This document shows, piece after piece, positions 1 to 7,552 of a stretch of 11,117 nt of DNA. This stretch comes from Ettlia oleoabundans (Eukaryota > Chlorophyta > Chlorophyceae > Chlamydomonadales), in NCBI GenBank assembly GCA_019693395.1, contig JAAMXP010002362.1:1-11117 (forward strand), given 5' to 3'. The position numbers and the translations under genes are program-made. Every line of letters starts with the position of its first letter. Position 1 is the first letter of the stretch. The notes beneath the pieces were generated by a model, which worked only from the letters and a program-made list of their open reading frames with translations, had not been told where the DNA came from and did no database searches.

Positions 1-80
1 AGCCAGAGAGGGGTGCAATGCTCCTAGCTTCCCAGGCCTTCACCCAACCCAGCCATAAACTAGCTGCCTCCATCACCCAC

Positions 81-255
81 CCCGCAACTCTCCATCCTCC
101 TTGAGCTCCCACCAATCCTGCGCCAATACATTGCAGTCATCGGGCGGCGGAGCTGCTACCGGGACCGCTGGGTGCTGCTGCAGCTCGTGTTGCGAGCGCG
201 CCAGGGCTTCAGTGAAGGCATCTGTTTGCATGTGCCGCTCCAATGCAGACAATAG
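81..255 (-). CDS. Candidate internal exon of an unidentified minus-strand gene leaving the left edge
   Basis: On the minus strand, 255 down to 81 is an open stretch of 58 codons plus one base. It is bounded by a TAG acceptor (AG at 257-256) and a GTGGGT donor (80-75). The translation looks protein-like: a helical part containing ALERHMQTDAFTEALARS, a Pro/Ala linker, and the acidic-aromatic end DWWELKEDGELR. I recognise no family. An ATG at 231-229 is in frame but has a poor start context, so this could also be a first exon. Further exons would lie left of position 1. The only support is the open frame, splice-like borders and composition, so it may be chance. Confidence 0.28.
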
Positions 256-940
256 CTACATTGTGGATCAGTGGTGGTATTGATGGTGTGATTTATGATG
301 GATGGGGGAGCCAGAGTCGCGAACACGCGGGTCTCAGCCTCTCAAAGATTATAACCCTGTGCACCCGAAGGCACACAGCCGGGCGGGTCTGGCATAGTGC
401 AAGGCCGAGACCACAGCCCGACGGTGGAAGGCCTGCTTGATCGCCGGCACACCGGAATTGGCAGGTGGGAAGCAAGCACTGTGCAACTGCGAGCTGCTGA
501 ACTGTGTGCCAGCACGTTCAGCTGGCAGCACCACCAGAGCCCGCCCACCTGCTCGGTGCCCTGCTCTGTAGCTGCCGTCGGAGCGAGCCAGCCACACCCA
601 GTTTTGCTGGCAACCTGCTTCAGCTCATTTCTGCAGGCAGCGGGGCGCAATTTTGTGACGGTACGGGGGTGCTGGCGCGCGGAAACAAGTTCAGTCGACT
701 AGGCGTCGTCGCAAACCTGTTCCGATCTAGCACATGCTGCAGTTCCACCTCCTCCAGCAACGGCTGCTCCATTTGGCTGCAGCGCCGGGGCGAGCCCCGA
801 CCACCGACAGAGAATGGAAGCCCCTCTCGCTGTGTTCACAATTTGTGGCGACCTACACAGCCCAGCTCGCCTAGCCTTTCAGCACCTGGTTAGCCCCTGA
901 AGGTCATGGTACGGCACTACAGTCGCCGCCTGGCACACGC
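256..940. other. Stretch without a recognisable gene; probable upstream/promoter DNA
   Basis: The open frames here on both strands are Cys-, Ser-, Pro- and Arg-rich with no recognisable motif, as expected of GC-rich non-coding DNA. If the minus-strand exon at 81-255 is real, this is a shared promoter region or holds further exons of that gene. One splice-bounded minus-strand stretch (630-549, acceptor CTGCCTGCAG, donor CAG|GTGGGC) could be an exon but could not be joined convincingly. No TATA box or other core element is clear. Confidence 0.4.
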
Positions 941-946
941 CTGAAA

Positions 947-1018
947 ATGGCGGCGGCGGCCTCCGGCGGACCTGTTCCACCATCTGCAACCACAATGACG
1001 CATCAGCCGTGTTCTTGA
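947..1018 (+). other. Upstream ORF (23 codons) before the helicase start
   Basis: ATG 947 sits in an excellent initiation context (A at -3, G at +4) and opens a 23-codon frame beginning MAAAASGGPVPPSATT. A second in-frame ATG lies at 995 and the stop TGA at 1016-1018, 22 bases before the helicase ATG at 1041. If transcription starts upstream of 947, this would act as a uORF. It could instead be the first exon of an alternative N-terminus, through a GT at 1009 and an AG at 1089-1090. That splice is in phase but would delete the conserved RTLDVL segment. Confidence 0.35.
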
Positions 1019-1040
1019 CGTTCCTTCCGGCATTGTGGGC

Positions 1041-4000
1041 ATGCCTCCCGCCATGCAGCCTTCGGCAAGGACGCTCGACGTGCTGTCCAGCACCAAGAGT
1101 TTTGCCGGGCTGCTGCTGCCTCCGCAGATCCTGCAGGCGCTGCATGAGGCTGGGTTCCGCCGGCCGTCGCCGGTGCAGGAGGCGGCGCTGCCTGTGGCGC
1201 GTATGGGCACCGACCTAATCGTGCAGGCAAAGGCAGGCACGGGCAAGACCCTGGTATTTGCGGCTGCAGCAGTAGAACGAGTGGACCTCAGCAATGCCGC
1301 TCCACAGGTGGGCGAACCTCCGCACTTGTGCCGCACGCATGCGCAGCATTGCCGTGGTGCAGCCATGCTGTCCCGCACATGTCCCCCTCGAAATTTCTAC
1401 TACGTTGATCCTGCCTCATTAGGTGCTTTGATGTGGCGAGAGGCACTCCAAACAGCGACCTGTCCGCCCAAACCTGTCCCTGCAGGTGCTTGTCTTGGCG
1501 CCTACTCGGGAAATTGCGCTTCAAGCCAGCGAAGCTGTGGCGCTTGCGGCCGCGGCGCTGCCGCCCCCAGGCCTCACCTGCGGCTCCTTCATTGGGGGGC
1601 TGCCTGTGGAAGAGGACGAGAAGCAGCTGCGCAGGCGAGCAGCTTCCCAGCTGGCTGGTTGGTTGGGGGCATGTGCTGTTTGGGGGAACCTTCATGCTAG
1701 GGAGGTCCCTGTGGGTGGCCCCTATGTTTGAATTTCTGCCACCCCTAGCTGCTGAGTGCAATGAGCGCTCCGAGTGTGCATCACATAGCTGCCAGCCCTT
1801 CTTGCTTGTTGTTTGCGCGGCCAGTGTTCTTGCTGCCCTTACCATTCCATTCTGATGGGTGGGCAGAGGGAAGAGCCTGAGCGCCCGCCAATGGATTGGG
1901 CCACAGCTTTCTGGCATGATGCTAGTCCATGGCTGCCATGCCTAGAACTTGTCTGGATCGCCTTGCTTCCCCAGCATCCTGTTCGTTCTCCCATCTTTTC
2001 TAGCTTGCCACTGGCCTTGATTGTCCTGCTATTGGTTGCCCTTTTGTGCTATTGTTCCCATTCTGTGTCTGTGTGCAGGGCGTGCCACGTGGCAGTGGGT
2101 ACCACAGGCCGCGTGCTGTCGCTCATCCAGCGAGGCACGCTGCGCACTGAAAGCATGCGCCTGCTGGTACTGGACGAAGCTGACAAGCTCCTGGCAGGCA
2201 GGCAGCCGCGCTGTGCCTGCTGCCGTTTCAAGTTGCGTGTTGCATTTTGTATGGCTGCCGGCTACTTGTTCCATTATGTATGTTGCATCCACATGGCTGC
2301 CTGCTGTCGTACCGTTGTTCTGGTTGAGCTGCTCCCTCCTCCGGGAGGTACGTTTGTCGGTATTGCTCTGCTGCAGCCGCTGTGCTGTGCCTCCCTTCCT
2401 GCGCATCCCTTGTCACCAGGAAACCGCCTGTTCCCTGCTCAGTCTAGCTCGCCTCCCCCATATTCTCAACCTGGGCAATCAATCAGCCAGTCACGCTCAT
2501 CACAAGCTCTTACTCCCCTTCCTCCATCGCTGGCTGCAGACAGCTTCCGAAAGGACACGCTTGCCATCGCAGCAGCCGTGCCCCGCCACCGTCAGCTGCT
2601 GGCGCTGTCAGCCACCTATGCACCCGCTGCGCTCAAACACCTGCGCCGCTTGATGGGCGGGCGGCAGCAAGAGGTGCTGCTGTCTGCTGACGACACCTCC
2701 CTGCTCGGAGTTCGGCAGTGCTACAAGATGCTGGGAGTCAGCTGCGGCGGGACGGTGGGCAGGGAACCAACCAAAGGGAGTCACCCGGCCAGTCCACCTG
2801 GCACTTCCCTGCAGGAACAGCAGCAGCAGGAGCAGCAGCAAATCGTGCGGCAGATGCGGCAGGAGCAGCAGCTGGCCGGCGAGCAGCACCCAGGCAGCTC
2901 TGAGGAGCAGCTGCGGCCGCGAGTGGCGGCGCTGCTGCAGCTGCTGTCGGCGCTTAGCTTCCAGCAGGCAGTGGTGTTTTGCAAGTACCGAGCAGGCAAG
3001 TTAGATATCTTTCTATAAGATCACCATAAGGATACCCCAAGTGTCAGGGGCCAGCCCAGATAGTTAGCAACCCCAACCCTGGAACCTGCATGTGCTTGGT
3101 TGCTGGTTGCTAGCGGCTGCACTTCCTCGGCTTGGGATGTTGGTCCCACCTCATCCTGGTCACTGCCCCTTCCCACATTCCCATTAACCTCCAGACCCTC
3201 CATGCCTTCGCCATACCGCTTCCTGTCATTCTCTCTGTTGACCAAACCCTGCACGCTCCCCTCCCACTATCTCTCCCTCTTCTGTACCGCAGATGCGGAG
3301 GCGGTGGCGATGCGCCTGCAGGCCGCCGGTTTCCCCGCCGCCTACCTGTCTGCCCAGCGCTCGCAGCTGGAACGCATAGAGGCGCTCAACGCGCTCAGGG
3401 AGTTCAGGTGCGGGCTAAACCTAGTTACGCCTCAACAAACCTAGGGCTGGGATGAAACAGCTGCACCGGTTGGCTCCCATGGCCGTGTATGCTCGCCAGT
3501 GCTTCTTCTTCTCTAAGGGGCTAAGCTGCCTATGCTTGCGGGCCCCCACAACTATACACCCACTGCTCCACCCAGTTGTTCCACAAGCATTCCACAAGCT
3601 CACCCACAGCCCACCCCCAAAACTTGTCTTATAAAACATCTGCAGGCTGCGTGTTGCGGTCACTACGGATCTGGCTGCCCGGGGCGTGGACCTGGATAGG
3701 GTCAACCTTGTGGTCAACCTGACACTGCCGCCTGATGCAGCAACGTACATGCACAGGTGCGGAGGCGGTGGGGAGATGGTGGGCCAACAGCCGTCAGCAA
3801 TGATGGTTGATACGTATTACCTGTTATGTTGGTCTAATTTTGTTCTGCAAATTGTAAGCACTGACCTTCATGACTGCATCATCTGCTCTCATCTTTCCAA
3901 CAATGCTGGTGCAGGGTGGGGCGTGCTGGGCGCTTTGGCACGCGGGGCGTGGCCGTGACACTGCTAGAAGGTCCCGAGCAGCTACACATGCTGGAGGGAT

Positions 4001-6574
4001 ACCTTGCTGAGGTGGCAGGTGGCCAGGTGCGCTGGAGCTTCCTGGTAGCTGTGTATTATTGCGCTACGCTTGGCTACTTATCTTGAGCTGGTACTGCTTT
4101 GTTGAAGTTACGCAAGAACTCGACTCTGGGTTTCTTGCTTGGTTGCTTGGTTATTCCCAAGTTTTCAACTAATTTCGTGAAGTTGTTTATTGTTTTGCCT
4201 GCCGTACAGGCGGTGGAGCTGCCTGACTTTGTGCCGGAGGAATGGTACCACCAGCAGCCTGCAATACCTTCAGGTGGCAGCGGCAGCTGTACAGCAGAGG
4301 ATGGCAGCGGCGGCATGGGCCCCAACACGCCCGCCACCGCCTGCCTGTCGGCCGCTGTCGTTGGCGGCGACAGCTGGAGCAGCAGTGGGGGGGGGGCTCT
4401 TGCTGACATTGCAACTGCCTCTCTGTGGGTGGATGAACAGGCAGAGCAAGAGGTGCCTGCATGGCAAGAGGGCGAGCTGCAACAGGAGCAGGGGCTTAGG
4501 CAGGAGGATGAGGGACAGCAGGAGGAATGGGAGGAGGAAGGGATCGATCTGAGGTACACTGTTGAATCGAAGCCAGCTGTGGGAGCGTCAGCACCCGGCA
4601 CGCTGGCAGCTGGCAGCCTTGCCAAGCGGCCATCTGCGCCAGCACCAGCACCACCGAAAGCTGTCGCTCAGCGCCCAGCAGTCTCCTCCCTCACAGCGGC
4701 CGTGGCAGCGGCGGCACAGGCTAGCAGCCGCCGACGTGTTGTACATCCCACGGCAGCAGAGGGCGGCTGTGCTGCTGGCTCTGGCGCCGAATCTTGCAGC
4801 AGCAGAGACTCGGTTGACAGCTGGGCCTCAACCTCGGACGATGATTACAGCGGCACCAGCGGCAGTGACGCCGAGGATGCTGCTACTGTTACCGCAGCGG
4901 CGGCTGGCCCTAACAACTGCGGTGCACCAAGTGGTGCTGCTGGCCCCACGCCACCAGCTGTAAGCTTCAAGCCACTCCGCCGCATCTGCAGCGCTGGCAG
5001 CAGCAGCGGCAGCAGCAGCAGCGGCGGCAGCGGCGGTCGCTTGAGCAGCCCGCCGGCACCGATCCCTGGGCGTCAGCGCCACTCCTTTCAGGAGGAAAGC
5101 ATGCGCCCTCTGCTGGCAAACAGCTACGAGCCAGGCAGCCAGCTGGCAGACACATTGGCAGACACCCCCCTCGGCTCGGCTGGCACAAGCGTGGATGCTG
5201 TTGTCCCGGGGGCAGAAGCCGCTTACCTGACTGCCTGCGGCGCGTCCAGCAGTGATGAGGAACCTAGCTTCAAAGACTCGTGGCTGGCTGAGGACCAGCA
5301 GCAGCAGCAGCAGCAGTGTGCGGCAGCAGCTGCAGAGAGGGTTGTGCGGCAGCAGCAGTGGCAGGTTGGAGCTGATGGGGCCACCTCCACCTCTGGGTTT
5401 GAGCTGCGCCCCCATGGGCGTAGCTCTGTACAGCGCCACAGTCCAACCGCCAGGCATGCTGCACGGGCACGGCATGCAGCAGCATCAGATGCAGCAGCGG
5501 CAGCTTCTGGCGCGCTGCACGGAAAGCTGGCGCAGCGGGCACGGCATGCGCAGCAGGCGCAGCAGGGGCATTACTGGGACGTGGTGCGCAGCGTGGAGCG
5601 GGACGTGCAGAGCCGCGCAGGCGGCGGCAGCCGGCCACAGGCAGCAGCTGGTTCCAGAGGGGCACCACCGCCAGATGTAGCCGCCCCGGCAGTAACGCGG
5701 CGCATGGCGGGGAGGGATGGCAGGAAAGAGGAGGAGGAGAAGGAGGAGGAGGAGGATGCAGCGGAGTTTGTGCCGGTGGTGCCTCGTCAGCGCCGCCCCC
5801 TGGGGTCCGCCCAGCTGTCTGCTGCTCGGCGGCGGGAGCAGGAGGCTGCCGCTGCACGGGCTGCGCAGGATGCAGAGGAAGTTGAGCTGGAAAGACTGCT
5901 GGATCAGCGGATTTTCGCACTGCAGGCGGAGGCGCTGGGAGAAGCTGCGGCATCCAAAGCTGCGGCAGCCAGCCGGCACCCCACCTCCGCCCCTCAGTCC
6001 CCTGCCACCACAGCCACAGCGGCTGCCGGCGCACATCCCGCCACCACCGCTGCAGCCGCGGCAGCCGCTGGTTGCGATGCCCTGGCAGAGGCTGCAGAGC
6101 AGCAGCGCCAATGGAGCGATTTTTGGATGCAGCATTTCGCCTACTATGGCTGCTACCCATCCGCCGACTTTCTCGCTGCGGCGAGCGCAGGTGGGGAAGC
6201 CACGCCAGGAGCAGCCGCCCCAGCAGCAGGCACAGCAGGGGCAGCAAGCAGCACCCAGCAACCCGCCCCTTCCATGACACCAGCCGCCGAGGCAGCGTCA
6301 ATGCTGCCGCCGCCTCCCGCCCCACCAGCCCCGCCGCCGCAGCTGTCGGCGGCTGCATGGGCCTGCCAGCCGCCACCTTATGCAGCGCCTGATAGCCCGC
6401 CTGGGGCCGCAGTGATAGGTGACACTGCCACTGCCAGCGAGGGCAGCTGGGTGCAGGTTCCAGCGGCCCTGCTAGCGCGCTACCAGCACCTCGAGTGGGA
6501 GCAGTGGCAGAGGCAGTACAGCGAATGGCAGGCGCTGTGGGAGCAGTACAAGCAATTTTGGGAACAGCTGTACA

Positions 6575-6617
<43 letters not shown>

Positions 6618-6654
6618 CGTCCACCAACAGCAACAACAGCAAACACAGCAGTAG
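1041..6654 (+). CDS. DDX20: DEAD-box RNA helicase, DDX20/Gemin3-like, with long disordered tail (8 exons)
   Basis: Exons: 1041-1307, 1486-1634, 2079-2197, 2540-2995, 3293-3407, 3646-3756, 3915-4026 and 4210-6654. Together they are 3774 nt, or 1257 residues. Helicase motifs appear in order: RTLDVL lead (10-15), Q motif (GFRRPSPVQ, 38-46), Walker A AKAGTGKT (63-70), PTREIALQ (95-102), TTGR (147-150), DEAD (171-174), SAT (202-204), VVFCKY (323-328), [10 protein letters not shown] (375-384) and HRVGRAGR (405-412). From memory, the lead peptide, [24 protein letters not shown] and LPDFVP match DDX20/Gemin3 better than other DEAD-box families. In animals Gemin3 acts in the SMN complex, which assembles Sm-class snRNPs. 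That role here is inference. An extra Gln-rich insert of about 50 residues lies between the RecA lobes (244-305). The tail (444-1257) is Ala/Gln/Ser-rich with aromatic patches at 1078-1097 and 1190-1232. The start is ATG 1041; ATG 1053 is an in-frame alternative. Human Gemin3 is about 820 residues, so this one is longer through its tail. Confidence 0.9.
1635..2078 (+). other. Helicase intron 2, probable GC-AG intron
   Basis: The best join is GCGCAG|GCGAGC at 1634/1635 to the acceptor GTGTGCAG at 2078. It gives [19 protein letters not shown] without a gap relative to the DDX20 family. An in-phase GT donor exists at 1662 but would insert nine residues (RAASQLAGW in place of R) just before the conserved [10 protein letters not shown]. 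The GC donor is therefore preferred but not certain. Confidence 0.6.
2198..2539 (+). other. Helicase intron 3, probable GC-AG intron
   Basis: The donor CTGGCAG|GCAGGC (2197/2198) joined to the acceptor GGCTGCAG (2539) gives [14 protein letters not shown]. This agrees with the DEADKLL-x-D-S/T-F pattern of this helicase group. The in-phase GT alternative at 2213 would give [19 protein letters not shown], with five extra residues and the aspartate lost. Confidence 0.6.
2996..3292 (+). other. Helicase intron 4, GC-AG intron with consensus donor
   Basis: The donor is AG|GCAAGT (2994-3001), the textbook context for a GC donor, and the acceptor is TACCGCAG at 3292. Splicing gives [17 protein letters not shown] across motif IV. 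Using the GT four bases downstream (3000-3001) shifts the frame and destroys the conserved downstream segment. The unspliced frame hits a stop at 3016-3018. Confidence 0.85.
4387..4396 (+). repeat. G10 homopolymer inside coding exon 8
   Basis: Ten consecutive G encode Gly-Gly-Gly and the first base of the next Ala codon in [10 protein letters not shown], at the start of the helicase tail. Runs of this length are prone to polymerase slippage and to sequencing length errors. The downstream frame stays open for about 750 codons at this length. Confidence 0.9.
5296..5316 (+). repeat. (CAG)7 coding microsatellite
   Basis: Seven uninterrupted CAG codons encode Gln7 in the helicase tail. They are followed by a GCA-rich stretch encoding an Ala run, the same triplet family in another phase. 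Confidence 0.9.
6577..6615 (+). repeat. (CAG)13 coding microsatellite near the helicase C-terminus
   Basis: Thirteen uninterrupted CAG codons encode Gln13, then His-Val-His, then a mixed CAA/CAG run that ends at the stop TAG at 6652-6654. The pure triplet tract suggests recent expansion and likely length variation between strains. Confidence 0.95.
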
Positions 6655-7352
6655 CAGCATCGCGAGCATTACAAGCAACACCAGCAGCGGCAGCAGTAGC
6701 AGTAGCTTCACAGCAACAGCACTATTTAGCGGCATTACCAGCAGCATTTGCAGCAGTTTTCCTCTCCAACCCGAGCACCTTCAGGGCACCAACTCCAATG
6801 GAGCGCACGCAAGGGAAATGAATGCAAGAAGCGCTTTTTAAGCAAGCACCTGCCCGCAGCATGAATAGTAAATGCATTAGCACTGCTTGTATGTGTAGTA
6901 AAGGCCCTGATGCAACCCTCTTCCGCAATTCCTGCATCACATATCAACGCACCGGCCCGCCCATGCGCACCGGTGCAACCATCCCTCTGCATATTCATTT
7001 CTCCCTTGCCAGTCTTTTCCATGGGCCGTCATGCCCGTCCCTTTTCCTCACTTCGCCCTGCTCTGGGGATGCAAGAAGGCATGCCCTTCAGCCACCCCAT
7101 CATCCGCCACGGGTATTATTCCGGCCTGGCTGTAAATTTTCAATGCTTTGCAATGGCGCCCTCCCATGTTGGTTGAGGTTTCGCCCTCCGCATTCTTATG
7201 TGGGAACCCTTCCAACCATACGCCCTTACCAATCAAGTTGCTGGACCAATGCCAGTGCTCCTTTCACTCTCTATCAAGTGCAACCGCCCATCTGTGACAA
7301 AACAGTGCACTGCAACCCTGGCAGCTGAGAAAGGGGCAAAGACCAAAGGAGG
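6655..7352 (+). other. Helicase 3' UTR and start of the intergenic region
   Basis: The first 200 bases continue the Gln/His codon bias of the helicase tail, interrupted only by TAG triplets in that frame (6697, 6703, 6727), up to a TGA at 6862-6864. The rest is mixed-composition DNA. An open frame at 6822-7328 shows no domain, signal or splice support and I treat it as chance. Transcript ends cannot be fixed from sequence alone. Confidence 0.5.
7131..7135 (+). terminator. Candidate TGTAA polyadenylation signal for the helicase mRNA
   Basis: TGTAA is the usual near-upstream polyadenylation element of chlorophyte nuclear genes. This copy lies in a locally AT-richer patch (TGTAAATTTTCAATG), about 480 bases after the helicase stop and before the promoter region of the next gene. 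Cleavage would be expected 10-20 bases downstream. Confidence 0.45.
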
Positions 7353-7420
7353 ACCATTGGGTGTGTATGCACCAAGTTGAATATACACCATTTGGTGTGA
7401 ATCAGACCACGTTGAATATC
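7353..7420 (+). repeat. Two tandem 34-bp units upstream of the NIT1 gene
   Basis: Unit 1 carries accattgggtgtg (7353-7365) and gttgaatat (7376-7384). Unit 2 carries accatttggtgtg (7387-7399) and gttgaatat (7411-7419). The period is 34-35 bases. The second unit also forms the inverted repeat ACACCA-tt-TGGTGT (7385-7398). The pair lies about 130-200 bases before the NIT1 ATG, where cis-regulatory elements are expected. No known factor site is identified. Confidence 0.6.
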
Positions 7421-7460
7421 GCCACTTAAAATGAGGCCCTTCTGAAACTGCTGCCGCACC

Positions 7461-7511
7461 ATGCCGCTGCTGTGTGTGCTGTGTTCGCTCGCGCTTTGCT
7501 CAGCCGCCTAA
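7461..7511 (+). other. Upstream ORF (16 codons) before NIT1
   Basis: An ATG in the context cacc-ATG opens the short hydrophobic, Cys/Leu-rich peptide MPLLCVLCSLALCSAA and ends at TAA 7509-7511, 41 bases before the NIT1 ATG at 7553. A four-codon ATG frame also starts at 7431. Either matters only if transcription begins upstream of it. Confidence 0.35.
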
Positions 7512-7552
7512 ACGTAGCATTAGGGCCAGCACGAATCCTGTGAGGCGAAATT

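Noticed and set aside
549..630. Minus-strand stretch with good acceptor and donor (NELKQVASKTG)
   Set aside because: It could be an exon, but the next acceptor would leave an intron of only about 48 bases, and no frame-consistent join to the 81-255 candidate was found.
504..893. Plus-strand open frame upstream of the helicase
   Set aside because: It has no ATG at its start, a Ser/Cys/Pro-rich sequence without motifs, and no in-phase splice link to the helicase exons.
3853..3857. TGTAA inside helicase intron 6 as a premature polyadenylation site
   Set aside because: It is a single five-base match in an intron. The downstream exons encode the conserved HRVGRAGR motif, so full-length transcripts are clearly the functional product.
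4099..4209. Helicase exon 8 frame extending upstream with an apparent start at 4099
   Set aside because: This is intron 7 sequence. The acceptor CAG at 4207-4209 and family alignment put the exon start at 4210, and reading through intron 7 from exon 7 hits a TGA at 4084-4086.
5270..6646. Minus-strand open frame of 458 codons opposite the helicase tail
   Set aside because: It is the antisense of stop-poor CAG/GCA-rich coding DNA, has only low-complexity Ala/Pro/Leu composition, and no domain or splice logic.
6822..7328. 168-codon plus-strand open frame after the helicase stop
   Set aside because: It lies in the helicase 3' UTR and intergenic DNA, is Cys/Pro-rich with no recognisable domain, and overlaps the likely polyadenylation signal.
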